In this document: positions 6,843-15,543 of the stretch, piece by piece
Position numbering within the stretch: the first letter of the stretch is position 1
Layout: each line of letters opens with the position of its first letter
The notes under the pieces: model-generated
The model's database searches: none
Seen by the model: the letters and a program-made list of their open reading frames with translations, nothing else
What the model was told of the DNA's origin: nothing
Origin: Bdellovibrionales bacterium
GTDB lineage: Bacteria; Bdellovibrionota; UBA2428
Assembly: GCA_018266335.1 (NCBI GenBank)
Contig: JAFEAR010000055.1
Coordinates: 1-25,029, forward strand
Direction of reading: 5' to 3'
DNA: 25,029 nucleotides
Translations under genes and position numbers: made by a program

Positions 6843-7673
6843 ATGAATTCTGGATTTTTGCGCGTTTTAATTTTTGTGGGATGTGTCTTGCTGGCCATGG
6901 GTGCCGTCGTGCAGTGGCGTTCGCGCGCTAAGAAGGTTGACTCTGTGGACTCGACTCCCGTGACCGAAACAAGTTCTAGTGAACAGAAAAAATTTCAGCT
7001 CCGCTTGCCTACGATTACTAGAGAAACTCCGATCGTCGTGAATTCGGCTCCGAATCCGGCGGTGGTTTCCCAGGCAACACTGGATTCAGCTGAACCGGTC
7101 TTTGCTTCGCCTGGCAAGTACAAGGGGACGAAGGTGGCTATCGTGTGGGACGCGAGCTGTCGTGGCCACTTACTGGCCAAACAAAACGAACTGACGCACC
7201 TTGTATTTTCGCGCACCGGATTGAGCGGCGAAAAACAATTTCCACGCAACGCGCACGTGCAAGAAATTACCCAGTTCTGGCAACAGGATCACTCGTACTA
7301 CCAAATGTCGGCGACCTGGACGAGTTCCGTGCCGGCCGCTTACCGCATTGAATTTTTTGTTTCGTCCGATCCGAATTTTTCGCGCGACATTCGACGCCTA
7401 CCGATTCCCGATTTACGTCGGCCCGCCTCGGTGGGTGTAGAAATAGCTCTGCGTACGATCAATAAAACTTTACAGGAGGCAAAGGCGCAGGGGGCTCAAG
7501 AAGGGGCTCGTCGTGAACTCCTAAGCGTGGCGTCGCCCCAGTCGAATGGTGAACCGAAGTATATTCGTTACCTAAATGCCCAGCCTGTGGAGTACCGCGA
7601 AGCAGGTCTGCACTGTGTAGGATCGGTGGGGAGTTCTTCGACTTGTCGCTGTGGCCAGAAGGGTGGTGCGTAG
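6843..7673 (+). CDS. Membrane-anchored periplasmic protein of unknown function
   Basis: I do not recognise this 276-residue protein. Residues ~5-24 (FLRVLIFVGCVLLAMGAVVQ) form a single hydrophobic segment followed by WRSRAKK. This fits an inner-membrane anchor with the rest in the periplasm, or an uncleaved signal. Residues 37-85 are Ser/Thr/Pro-rich linker. The remaining part is mixed alpha/beta, with a C-terminal run of four Cys (HCVGSVGSSSTCRCGQ has three of them) that could form disulfides. No catalytic motif is evident. The ATG at 6843 has no clear SD. Its stop overlaps the GTG start of the downstream M23 peptidase lipoprotein, so the two proteins are probably made together and may act in one envelope process. 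Confidence 0.78.
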   Translation: MNSGFLRVLIFVGCVLLAMGAVVQWRSRAKKVDSVDSTPVTETSSSEQKKFQLRLPTITRETPIVVNSAPNPAVVSQATLDSAEPVFASPGKYKGTKVAIVWDASCRGHLLAKQNELTHLVFSRTGLSGEKQFPRNAHVQEITQFWQQDHSYYQMSATWTSSVPAAYRIEFFVSSDPNFSRDIRRLPIPDLRRPASVGVEIALRTINKTLQEAKAQGAQEGARRELLSVASPQSNGEPKYIRYLNAQPVEYREAGLHCVGSVGSSSTCRCGQKGGA

Positions 7674-8872
7674 TGCGTTTCGCGCGTCTGTTGGCTCTAA
7701 GCGTCCTGCTGGCCGCCTGTTCTAAACCTTTAACTGAACCCGAAGAAACAACGCCGCACACGCCCGAGCGGGTTCCCCAGTCCGACGAGAGCGACGTGAA
7801 GGCTGCACTCAATGCGGCCGGCTTGGGAGTGACGCCTCTCGCGGACTACGTGTTTCCTTTGGTTGGAAAAGGTGCTTACGTTGGCAGCGCGTGGTGTTCG
7901 TGCAACCGCACTATCGGAACACGTCCGCATATCGGACAAGACTACGTTGCTCCGGTGGGATCGATCTACTCGGTAGCTTTTTCGAATGGCCGCATTTTGT
8001 CAGTAAACTCCCAAGGAGGATGTGGATGGGAAGTGAACTTTGAAGATAGTCAGGGTGCAGTGTGGCGCTATTTGCATCTCGATAAGGATATTCGAGTTCA
8101 GCCAGGACAGCTCGTGCGTCAGGGAGAGTTGATTGGAACTCACACTCAGTATCCACTACCGTCCTGTGGAAGCGGCCCACATTTGCATTTAGAACGTCAC
8201 TCGACGGGTGATTATGGCGATGAAGAGCATTACGAAACCTGCGATCGAACGGTGAAGAGCTGCAACTACGATCCTCGTTCGCCCCTGGAGAATCGGCGCA
8301 AACTGGACTCGCTTAAACAGGCGGCCGAGCTCGCTAAAGGCGTTCCCTTGCCAACTGCGGCCGCGGCCGAAGTGGCAGTTACGCCCCGGCAGGCAGCGGC
8401 CACGGCCGCCCGAGCCCCTCTTTGCAATCCGAACCAGCCGCAGGCCTTTGAAGTGGACGACGATTTTGAATCGGACGATAACGGCGCGGTGCCAGTGGAA
8501 TCAAAAATTGTTGGGCTCAAGAGCAAACTTTCGCTGCGCAAATCGCGCGAGGGGCGTATGCTGGTGAGTATATCGTCAGTGACACTTCGCTATGACAATG
8601 GGCAGAGTTCAATGGAGAACAAATGTCGCCTGACGGAGGTTCCGGCTAAGGATGCATGTCTGGCCCGCTATGAGCTGCAGGTGCTAGCTAGTAACGGGGC
8701 TTGGCTCAGCGTATATGCCGATCAGCAGGTCCGTAATCAGCCCATCGTGCTCGATGCTGGTGCGGCGTATTGCTTGCCGGCGGGCTCTAGCCACAGTTAC
8801 CGTGTGGTGGCCGTTACGGAAGGTGGTCGATCGGTGGTCGAAGATGGCCAGTTTGAGGCGCCCACTCCCTAA
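7673..8872 (+). CDS. M23 (LytM-type) metallopeptidase lipoprotein
   Basis: The protein has 399 residues from GTG 7673, which overlaps the upstream stop (TAGTG) and has AAGGG 9 nt upstream. This start yields RFARLLALSVLLAAC, a lipoprotein signal with a lipobox and acylated C16; the longer frame from 7643 would bury it. Residues 59-180 form an M23 domain with all zinc and catalytic residues: H86 and D90 (HIGQD), H135 (WRYLHLD), and H170/H172 (GPHLHLE). M23 enzymes cleave peptide cross-links or bridges of peptidoglycan. Two Cys pairs near the active site suggest disulfides. After residue ~180 there is an Ala-rich linker and a C-terminal region (~255-395) resembling a beta-sandwich, function unknown. 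An intact active site suggests a real hydrolase acting on self or prey wall; an activator role cannot be excluded. Confidence 0.9.
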   Translation: MRFARLLALSVLLAACSKPLTEPEETTPHTPERVPQSDESDVKAALNAAGLGVTPLADYVFPLVGKGAYVGSAWCSCNRTIGTRPHIGQDYVAPVGSIYSVAFSNGRILSVNSQGGCGWEVNFEDSQGAVWRYLHLDKDIRVQPGQLVRQGELIGTHTQYPLPSCGSGPHLHLERHSTGDYGDEEHYETCDRTVKSCNYDPRSPLENRRKLDSLKQAAELAKGVPLPTAAAAEVAVTPRQAAATAARAPLCNPNQPQAFEVDDDFESDDNGAVPVESKIVGLKSKLSLRKSREGRMLVSISSVTLRYDNGQSSMENKCRLTEVPAKDACLARYELQVLASNGAWLSVYADQQVRNQPIVLDAGAAYCLPAGSSHSYRVVAVTEGGRSVVEDGQFEAPTP

Positions 8873-8910
8873 GACTTTTCATCGCATCGGGGGCCTGCTA
8901 AACCGGGCCT

Positions 8911-9333
8911 ATGGCATCACAACTTTTGAATGTTAACGATATCGATCACGACACGGCCCTCAAGATTGTTTCGGCCGCACAAACGAAGGCTTCGGCTCTG
9001 CAATGCAAAATGAACATTGCCGTCGTGGACGTTGGTGGCAATCTGAAGGCTTTTTTGCGGATGGACGGAGCGTGGCTCGGTAGCATCGATGTTTCCATGA
9101 AGAAGGCTAAAACCGCTCGCTACTTTGATATGCCCACGGGCGAAATCGGTAAACTCTCGCAGCCCGGTGGTTCGCTTTACAATATTGAGCATTCCAACGG
9201 TGGCCTTATTTCCTTCCCGGGCGGAGTGCCGCTCAAAAATACTAAGGGCGAAATCGTAGGCGCCATTGGCGTGTCGGGCTCCACCGTCGAGAACGATCAC
9301 CTGGTAGCCCTAGCCGGTGCCGAAGCTATTTAA
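8911..9333 (+). CDS. GlcG/HbpS-family (DUF336) protein
   Basis: This 140-residue protein is of the GlcG/HbpS family. Signatures visible are [20 protein letters not shown] near residue 35, the [16 protein letters not shown] segment, the conserved ISFPGGVPL, and the Gly-rich [17 protein letters not shown] end. Some members bind haem extracellularly (HbpS of Streptomyces); others lie in glycolate or aromatic-degradation operons with unclear roles. Here there is no signal peptide, so it is probably cytoplasmic. Length matches the family. No convincing SD precedes the ATG. The small exported protein gene follows at once, its SD overlapping this stop codon, but the function of the pair is not evident. 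Confidence 0.87.
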   Translation: MASQLLNVNDIDHDTALKIVSAAQTKASALQCKMNIAVVDVGGNLKAFLRMDGAWLGSIDVSMKKAKTARYFDMPTGEIGKLSQPGGSLYNIEHSNGGLISFPGGVPLKNTKGEIVGAIGVSGSTVENDHLVALAGAEAI

Positions 9334-9343
9334 GGGGATAAAT

Positions 9344-9703
9344 ATGAAATTTATAATCTACGCAGCCTGTTGGTGGGCGGCCCAAGCGGGGGCTCAGCCC
9401 GCGCCTTCTCCCTCCGTGGAATCCGTAAAACACCGGGACGTCGATGTGAGTCGTCTCCTGAAGGGGCCGCAGGAAAATCCTCGCGAAGAATCTCATGGGC
9501 CTAAAGGCGTGTGCACGGATGCGCAAGGAACGAGTTTTAAGCTGGGTGAGCGTGGCTATGAGAACTGCGTGACCCAAGTTTCGGCGGAGTATACGAATTC
9601 CGCTCTTCGTGAATCGAAGTCAGCGCCTTCGGGTGTCGATAAAGAAAAGGACGCCAATTCTTTGGGGGTTCGCGTTGATTTTGGAAATTCCCAAAAAAAG
9701 TAG
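9344..9703 (+). CDS. Small exported hypothetical protein
   Basis: I do not recognise this 119-residue protein. Start ATG 9344 is set by AAGGGG at 9332-9337 (6-nt spacing), which also overlaps the stop of the previous gene. The upstream in-frame ATG 9317 lies inside that gene and lacks support. MKFIIYAACWWAAQAGAQ is a signal peptide probably cleaved after AGA, leaving a ~100-residue hydrophilic mature protein with two Cys (GVCTDA and YENCVT) that could form one disulfide. There are no membrane segments or catalytic motifs. It is likely cotranscribed with the GlcG/HbpS-like gene. Confidence 0.72.
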   Translation: MKFIIYAACWWAAQAGAQPAPSPSVESVKHRDVDVSRLLKGPQENPREESHGPKGVCTDAQGTSFKLGERGYENCVTQVSAEYTNSALRESKSAPSGVDKEKDANSLGVRVDFGNSQKK

Positions 9704-10055
9704 CTCGCGTTTAAGGTGTACGGTCGACGGCGGCAAAGCGCACATATCAAAAACTCCGTCCACCTCGGCACCGGGGCGCCGCGTGCTACAGGCAATGTGG
9801 TATCCAGCTCGCGCTCCCGACTCAGGCCCGCTAAATTTGCTTTGAAGGTTAATTTTTCGAAACTTTTTTATTGACGCGATTTCGTTCGTCGCAGGCTTCT
9901 CGCTGCGTGCAGATCGCTAGCTAGTTTTGAAAAAATAACTTTTTCCCGAGAGAAGTCATCGTCGCGAGCCTTCTATGCGCTTTAAATATGGGTGTGATTT
10001 TGCTCTGAATCGTTGCAAAAAAGTGCTCCGAAAAACATGTGATATAGCTCTTGTC
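9704..10055. other. 352-bp stretch without a recognised gene
   Basis: The left part (9704-9840) is GC-rich and contains a compact hairpin-capable stretch, CGGCACCGGGGCGCCG, near 9766-9781, not followed by a T-run. The right part (9841-10055) has A/T-rich patches, including GAAAAA-ataac-TTTTTC at about 9929-9945 and a TTGACG at 9871 without a well-placed -10. I found no tRNA features, no convincing terminator and no plausible small gene with an SD. It probably includes the promoter of the HNH gene, but I cannot place it. Confidence 0.5.
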
Positions 10056-10973
10056 ATGAACACGATTCGCGCACTGAAAGATTCAGAATTGCTCTCTGCC
10101 ACCAAAACGCTCGTGCGAAAAGAGCGAGCGGTGACGATGGATGTGCTGCGGCATATGCAGGAGATCGAGCGGCGCAAGTTATATGCGTTTAAATTTACCT
10201 CGCTCTTTGACTACGCCGTTCGTGAGCTGGGCTATTCTGAGGCCGCGGCTAGCAGACGCATTCAGGCACTCCGGCTGATGACTGAGATTCCGGAGATTGC
10301 TCCGAAGATTGAATCAGGCGCCTTAAACCTAAGCAACATTTGCCAGGCGCAAAGCTTCTTTCGGGATCTCAAAAAGGCCCAGCCCGAAATGGTTTTAAGC
10401 AAAGAACAGAAAACCGAGCTTTTGGCACAGATGGAGGACAAATCCACTCGTGAGGGACAAAAGGTTATTCTTTCGATCTGTCCACCTTCGGTGCTTCCCC
10501 GAGAGCGAGAGCGCATGGTGAGTGCAGAGCATACGGAAGTTAAATTCTTAATTGATCAGCAGCTGCGCGAGAGTCTGGAGCAAGTTCGCTCGCTGCTGGG
10601 CCCCCGGGGGGCAGCCCTGAGCCTAGCGGAACTAGTGGCCGAGATGGCCCGTCTGAGCACCGAGCGACTTAGCGAAAAGCGATTTGGTAAGGCTCCCGTT
10701 AAAGCGGAGCTCAAGGCACCATCCCCAAAACCCGGCGCCGGGGTCATCAAACGCACTCGTTATATTTCTAAGGCCGTTAAGCATCGGGTCTGGCGCGCGG
10801 CTGGCGGGAAATGCACAGCTTGCGGGTCCAAACATCGGTTGCAGTTTGACCACGTGCAGCCTTTTGCTCTGGGCGGCACCTCTAGCCCTGAGAACATTCA
10901 GCTCTTATGTGGCTCTTGCAACCTGCGGCGTGGAATTCAGTCCTTCGGACCTCGGGTCATGCGCCGACCCTGA
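10056..10973 (+). CDS. HNH endonuclease-domain protein
   Basis: The protein has 305 residues from ATG 10056; the longer frame from 9975 adds 27 residues with no homology or SD support. Residues 1-125 are helical, with KLYAFKFTSLFDYAVRELGY and SEAAASRRIQALRLM, a layout I associate with the many HNH proteins of Bdellovibrio-like genomes. Residues ~235-300 are the HNH domain: zinc-binding C253/C256 (CTAC) and C285/C288 (CGSC), the catalytic D265-H266 (FDHVQPFALGG), N280 and N289. All key residues are present, so nuclease activity is plausible. No adjacent methylase, integrase or immunity gene is visible. It could be a domesticated mobile-element or DNA-repair nuclease; the target is unknown. Confidence 0.88.
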   Translation: MNTIRALKDSELLSATKTLVRKERAVTMDVLRHMQEIERRKLYAFKFTSLFDYAVRELGYSEAAASRRIQALRLMTEIPEIAPKIESGALNLSNICQAQSFFRDLKKAQPEMVLSKEQKTELLAQMEDKSTREGQKVILSICPPSVLPRERERMVSAEHTEVKFLIDQQLRESLEQVRSLLGPRGAALSLAELVAEMARLSTERLSEKRFGKAPVKAELKAPSPKPGAGVIKRTRYISKAVKHRVWRAAGGKCTACGSKHRLQFDHVQPFALGGTSSPENIQLLCGSCNLRRGIQSFGPRVMRRP

Positions 10974-11014
10974 GGTGCTTTGATTTCGAAATAGGTCGGT
11001 CAATCAGAACACAT

Positions 11015-14000
11015 TTAAGCTTCCACGTGGCGGCGGTGTTTGCGGGCCACGATGAGGTACACGCTGGGGACTACGTACAGAGTTAGCAGGGTGGAAATCA
11101 GCACGCCCCCGATTATGGCCACGGCCATGGGAATGCGACTCTCCGCTCCCGGACCGATGGCCATGGCGGGCGGAATGGCTCCGGCCACCGTGGCAATGGA
11201 GGTCATGAGAATCGGGCGCAAACGAATGGGGCAGGCTTCTACGAGTGCATCCTTCACGGGCAGGTCGGGCGAGCGGTCGCGCACCTGGTTGGTGAAGTCC
11301 ACCAAGAGAATCGAGTTCTTCTTCACGATACCCATCAGCAAAATCAGGCCGATCATGCTGTAGATGTTGAGCGATTGGTGGCCAATCAGCAGCGACACGA
11401 AGGCGCCCGACAATGAAAAGGGCAGGGCCGCAAAGACCGTGAGCGGGTCAATGAAGCTGTTGAACTGCGAAGCGAGCACCATGTAGGCCACGAAGAGGCC
11501 CAGCACCAGCGCAAAGGCCAAACTTTGAAAGGACTCCTGGAAAGTTTGAGAGCTACCACTGAGTACAATGCGATAGCCCGCGGGTAGCACGCGCTTGCCG
11601 ATGTCATCGATCGCTTCGAGTGCCTTTTGTTGCGAGGCGCCCGGAGCGACGTTGGCAAATATGGTGATGGCGCGCTCGCGGTTTTTACGTGAGATAACCT
11701 GCAGCGTGGGTTTTTCTTCGACCTTCACCACGCGGGAGAGGGGAATTAGTTCGCCGCGGTTATTGCGCACGTAAAGACTGCGAATGCGATCCAAGCGTGG
11801 GCGGCCATCTTCCTTGAGTCGCAAGCGAATGTCGTTGCGGTGACCGTCTTTGGGGTAGCGTCCCACCAGCACACCACCGATGAGCGCGTTCACGGTTTCG
11901 CCGATTGCGCCAATGCTAACGCCGTGAAGGGCGGCGGCTTCGCGGTCCGGAATAATGTGAATCTCCGGCATGCCCGTTTGAAAATCCGAGTCAATGTCCG
12001 TAACGAGTTTAGATTTTTCCATCTCGGCGCGAATGAGTTCCGATTGCTTGCCTAGTTCTTCCCAGGACGGCCCCTGAATGGTGAATTCCACCGGATAACC
12101 GCGCGACGCCGAGAATCCGCTCTGCGATAAATCGATCACGCCGGCTTTGAGGTCCGGAATGTCTTTGAAGGCTTTGCGGGCCACGTTCATGACTTCCATT
12201 TGGGTGAGTTTGCGTTCGTTCGGTTGCTTGAGGGTAACGAAAACGAATCCGGAGTTCACTTCACCTCCGGCGCCACCCCCCACGGAGGTGTAGTAGCGCA
12301 AAACTTCAGGTTGCTTGCTGAGGAATTCTTCAATCTTGCGGAAACGTTCATCGGTGAAGGAGAGGGAAGAACCCACGGGCGTTTGAGCGCGAATAATAAA
12401 GCGGCTTTGGTCTTCAGGAGGAACGAATTCCTTGTTCAGATGCTTAAGTGAAATCATGCTCAGGCCGAAGACTACCAGCGAAATGAGTATTACTGCCCAC
12501 TTCCAGTTTAGCGCTCGCTCCAGCGAGCGGTGGTACAGGCGGCTAACTCCGTCGAGAATAGCCTCGATGAAGCGGCCGAAGCGCGAGGTGCGTTCGTGGG
12601 TGTCTACAAACTGTGCGCAGCGCATGGGCGTAAGCGTGAGAGCTTCTACGAGCGAGAGCAACACGGCCACGGCCATGGTCACACCGAATTGGAAAAAGAA
12701 TTTGCCGATGATGCCGCTCATAAAGGCCACGGGCAAGAAGACGGCTACGATGGAAACCGTGGCGGCGAGCGCCGCGAAGGTGATCTCAGTAGCGCCATCG
12801 ATGGCGGCTTGAGTGCGAGTCTTCTTCATTTCGCGGTGACGCAAAATGTTTTCGAGCACCATGATCGCATCGTCCACCACAATCCCGATGGAAAGACTCA
12901 GCGCGAGCAACGTAAACGTATTCAGCGTAAATTTTGCGAAGTACAGAAAGATAAAGGTGCCCACCACGGAGGTCGGAATCGCCAGGAGCACGTTGAAGGT
13001 GGAAGACCACGAGCCCAGGAAGAGCCAGCACACGAAGGCCGTAAAGAGCGCCGACAAGACTAGGTTAAAGTTCAATTCGTTGACGGAGTCCTTAATGAAG
13101 CGCGTAGAATCAAAGTTCACCGCCATCTTCATGCCGGGAGGAAGGGTTTTTTGCACGGCTTCCATTTTTTTCAGCACGGCGTCTGCCACGGACACGGCAT
13201 TCGAGCCCCGCTGTTTGCGGATACCCAAACCTACGGCCGGATTGCCCAGGCCGCGGCTCACGCGGCGTACATCGGCTAGGCCTTCTTCAACGTCGGCCAC
13301 GTCGCGTAATCGCATGCGGGCAAAGTTAGGTTGTCCGCCGCGCGACGAGAGCGTGAGGGATTCGAATTCCTTTACGGTTTGCGCTTCGCCCAGCGTACGC
13401 ACGTTGAATTCCTTTACGCCGCTTTCTAGACGACCGGCCGGGGGTTCGCTGTGCTCGTTCTGGATGGCGCTGATTACGTCGTTCACTGCGAGCGAGTATT
13501 TATCGAGGTCCTTGTCTCGCACCCAAATGCGTAGGTTAGGGTCGACATAACCACCCAAGCTAATTTCGCCCACGCCCGCGATGGTTGAGAATTGTTGCTT
13601 TACGTAGTCCCGTACGTAGGACATCAGTTCGGCGGGTTTGTGTTGCTTGCTCTCCAGGGTCAGCCACAAAATGGGCTGATCTTCGGGGTTAGTTTTAGAA
13701 ACCGACACCGGGTCCATCTCACGAGGTAGGCGGCGCTGCACCTGCGCAATTTTTGATTGCACATCCTGCATGGCGATGTCGATGTTGCGTCCGAGGTCAA
13801 ATTCCACCGTGATGGAGGCCGAACTGTTTCGAGAGCTCGAGACAATGGATTTCACGCCCTCGATCGACATGAGCGAGTCTTCAATGATGTCGACAACGTC
13901 CGTTTCCATGACTTCGGGCGCGGCTCCGTCCAAGAAAGCAGACACCGATACGATGGGAAAATCTACATCTGGAAGTTGGCTAACTCCCATGCGGGTAAAG

Positions 14001-14083
14001 GAAATAGCCCCGAACACAATGAGGCCTGCCATGAGCATCCAAGCAAAAACGGGTTTGCGAATAGAAACTTCGGATAGCGTCAC
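11015..14083 (-). CDS. RND-family (HAE1/AcrB-like) efflux transporter
   Basis: This 1022-residue inner-membrane proton-driven exporter is full length for AcrB-type pumps. The N-terminus (SIRKPVFAWMLMAGLIVFGA, TM1) and QLPDVDFPIVSV are typical. Two homologous halves each have one N-terminal TM, a large periplasmic loop (~30-335 and ~550-850) and a bundle of five TMs. The proton-relay residues are conserved: D404/D405 in GIVVDD (TM4) and K922 in GIVKKNSILLVDF (TM10). The start is GTG 14083 with a perfect AAGGAGG 7 nt upstream, inside the end of the tolC-like gene whose stop lies 3 nt away. The two are clearly one operon. A periplasmic adaptor (HlyD/MexA type), normally encoded beside the pump, is missing here. 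Substrate cannot be told from sequence. Confidence 0.95.
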   Translation of the reverse strand: MTLSEVSIRKPVFAWMLMAGLIVFGAISFTRMGVSQLPDVDFPIVSVSAFLDGAAPEVMETDVVDIIEDSLMSIEGVKSIVSSSRNSSASITVEFDLGRNIDIAMQDVQSKIAQVQRRLPREMDPVSVSKTNPEDQPILWLTLESKQHKPAELMSYVRDYVKQQFSTIAGVGEISLGGYVDPNLRIWVRDKDLDKYSLAVNDVISAIQNEHSEPPAGRLESGVKEFNVRTLGEAQTVKEFESLTLSSRGGQPNFARMRLRDVADVEEGLADVRRVSRGLGNPAVGLGIRKQRGSNAVSVADAVLKKMEAVQKTLPPGMKMAVNFDSTRFIKDSVNELNFNLVLSALFTAFVCWLFLGSWSSTFNVLLAIPTSVVGTFIFLYFAKFTLNTFTLLALSLSIGIVVDDAIMVLENILRHREMKKTRTQAAIDGATEITFAALAATVSIVAVFLPVAFMSGIIGKFFFQFGVTMAVAVLLSLVEALTLTPMRCAQFVDTHERTSRFGRFIEAILDGVSRLYHRSLERALNWKWAVILISLVVFGLSMISLKHLNKEFVPPEDQSRFIIRAQTPVGSSLSFTDERFRKIEEFLSKQPEVLRYYTSVGGGAGGEVNSGFVFVTLKQPNERKLTQMEVMNVARKAFKDIPDLKAGVIDLSQSGFSASRGYPVEFTIQGPSWEELGKQSELIRAEMEKSKLVTDIDSDFQTGMPEIHIIPDREAAALHGVSIGAIGETVNALIGGVLVGRYPKDGHRNDIRLRLKEDGRPRLDRIRSLYVRNNRGELIPLSRVVKVEEKPTLQVISRKNRERAITIFANVAPGASQQKALEAIDDIGKRVLPAGYRIVLSGSSQTFQESFQSLAFALVLGLFVAYMVLASQFNSFIDPLTVFAALPFSLSGAFVSLLIGHQSLNIYSMIGLILLMGIVKKNSILLVDFTNQVRDRSPDLPVKDALVEACPIRLRPILMTSIATVAGAIPPAMAIGPGAESRIPMAVAIIGGVLISTLLTLYVVPSVYLIVARKHRRHVEA

Positions 14084-14086
14084 GGG

Positions 14087-15403
14087 TCAGCCTCCTTGGG
14101 GTTCGTTGGGCAATGAAATTCCGGCTGCGATATCAAGTTTAAGTAGCAATGCGGGGTAGGCGCTTACCGCTCGATCGAGAGACCGGCGACTTTCCTGAAA
14201 GGTGCTTAGGGCCTGTAGAACGTCGATGTTGGTGACCAAACCCAATTGGTAGTCGCGAAGTTGTTCTCGGTAGTTACGTTCGGCGAGTGTGAGTGCATCC
14301 TGAAGGGTGCCGATACGAACGCGCTCGCTTTCGGCGTCGCTGCGGAGGCTTCGTACGTCGGTTTCGGCTTGGCGCCGAAGACGCGTGAGCTCCAGCTGCG
14401 CTTGAGCGCGTTGCGAAGCACTTTCGCGTACTTTGGACTGAATGGTGCCGCCTGCATAGAGGGGCAGCGTGAGCGCCACTCCAACGTCCCAGTGAATTTC
14501 ATCGAGCGAGCCGGGGCGTTTGAAATAGTAGTTGGCAGCCAAATCTGCAGAGGGCCAGTGTGCGCCTTTGGCGATGGCTACGGATTCATCGGCAGCAGCG
14601 TAGCGAGCCACGGCTGCCTTCACGTCAGGACGTTCTTCGATGCGAGGCAGCAGCGCCTCGATGGCTGCCGGTGCGGCAAGGGTCTTGGGGTTGGTCCACA
14701 GGGGCTCGAGGGTGCTGGTGTCGAGCGAAATGATTGTAGGCAGGCCCGTCAGAAAAGCAAGGGCTTCCCGCTGACGCTGCAGCTGACCTTGAAGCTGCTC
14801 ACGCTGAGAAACTAAGCTGGCTTTAGCAGATTTTACCGACAAAACTTCGCTGGGACGTGAGCGGCCAATACGAACACGTCCGTCCAGCTCCTGAATGCGT
14901 TTGTCATACGAAGCAATTTCGGTGTCGATGTTGGCAATGTCACGCTCCTGCGAAAGCACGCCATAAAAAGCATCGGCCACGTCGCCATACAAGGTGCGAC
15001 TGGCTGCACGCTTGGACTCGCGTTGGGACTTGGTTAATTGATCGGTTTGGCGAATCGCTGCAAATTCACGGAGGCCACGAAACAGAGGTTGAGTGGCGCC
15101 CACCTTAACGACCGGTTGATCTGCGATGGTGCTGGAGCTACCTGCCAGGTTGGCTGGACTTTGTTGGCGTAAGTACGATGCGCTGGCTGACACGTTAGGT
15201 AGAGCGCTCCCAAAGGCTTGCGAGTAGTGCTCTTCAGCTTGAGTAACGAGCTCCGTTTGTATGCTGAGAGTTTCGCTGTGGGCGAGGGCGGCGGCGTATG
15301 CTTGGTCGAATGAAAGGGGACGGCCCGTAGGCGAACTCACCGATTGAGCAAGGGCAGCTGGAAGAAAAAAGAAGGTGCTAAGTGAAAATATATGTAACGC
15401 CAC
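14087..15403 (-). CDS. TolC-like outer-membrane efflux factor
   Basis: This 438-residue protein is the outer-membrane and periplasmic tunnel of a tripartite pump. GTG start 15403 gives MALHIFSLSTFFFLPAALAQ, a signal peptide cleaved near ALA. The mature protein shows the two-fold repeat of OEP family members: LSFDQAYAAALAHSETL opens the first, then long Ala/Gln/Glu/Arg-rich helices; VGVALTLPLYAGGTIQSKVRE opens the second beta-strand pair, followed by LTLAERNYREQLRDYQLGL, with a final helix near the C-terminus. Both beta-barrel contributions and the coiled-coil arms can be recognised, so it looks intact. It overlaps the RND pump's SD and is cotranscribed with it. No SD precedes the GTG, and a promoter-like pair sits just upstream. 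Confidence 0.92.
   Translation of the reverse strand: MALHIFSLSTFFFLPAALAQSVSSPTGRPLSFDQAYAAALAHSETLSIQTELVTQAEEHYSQAFGSALPNVSASASYLRQQSPANLAGSSSTIADQPVVKVGATQPLFRGLREFAAIRQTDQLTKSQRESKRAASRTLYGDVADAFYGVLSQERDIANIDTEIASYDKRIQELDGRVRIGRSRPSEVLSVKSAKASLVSQREQLQGQLQRQREALAFLTGLPTIISLDTSTLEPLWTNPKTLAAPAAIEALLPRIEERPDVKAAVARYAAADESVAIAKGAHWPSADLAANYYFKRPGSLDEIHWDVGVALTLPLYAGGTIQSKVRESASQRAQAQLELTRLRRQAETDVRSLRSDAESERVRIGTLQDALTLAERNYREQLRDYQLGLVTNIDVLQALSTFQESRRSLDRAVSAYPALLLKLDIAAGISLPNEPQGG
14091..14097 (-). promoter_or_regulatory. Shine-Dalgarno AAGGAGG deciding a GTG start
   Basis: On the minus strand AAGGAGG lies 7 nt before GTG 14083 and within the last codons of the upstream outer-membrane factor gene. 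It fixes the RND start. Confidence 0.85.
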
Positions 15404-15411
15404 GAACCGCT

Positions 15412-15439
15412 ATTCTAGAGCGAAGGTGCGAGGAGGCAA
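15412..15439 (-). promoter_or_regulatory. Candidate promoter of the efflux operon
   Basis: On the minus strand TTGCCT (15434-15439), a 16-nt spacer and TAGAAT (15412-15417) form a sigma70-like pair. The -10 ends 8 nt before GTG 15403, so transcription would start at or near the start codon, in line with the absence of an SD. This is inferred from hexamers alone. Confidence 0.4.
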
Positions 15440-15543
15440 TCCATCTTCATCAATTATCGCAAGATTAAATTTTTTACTATGAGGGCTAGTTTCTAGATCC
15501 GTGCCACAAAGGTTACACAATTCGATGTTTGGCGAATCTTCAT

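Noticed and set aside
9720..9840. A possible tRNA or other structured RNA in the GC-rich part of the gap
   Set aside because: No T-arm GTTC-type sequence, acceptor stem or anticodon arm can be assembled on either strand; only a local hairpin is visible.
10974..11014. A bidirectional terminator between the convergent HNH and RND genes
   Set aside because: I could not find a stem of useful length followed by a T-run on either strand.
11840..14159. Several plus-strand reading frames, up to 234 residues (for example 12846-13550 and 12530-13063)
   Set aside because: They lie antisense to the RND pump, have low-complexity, biased compositions, no SD and no recognisable domain.
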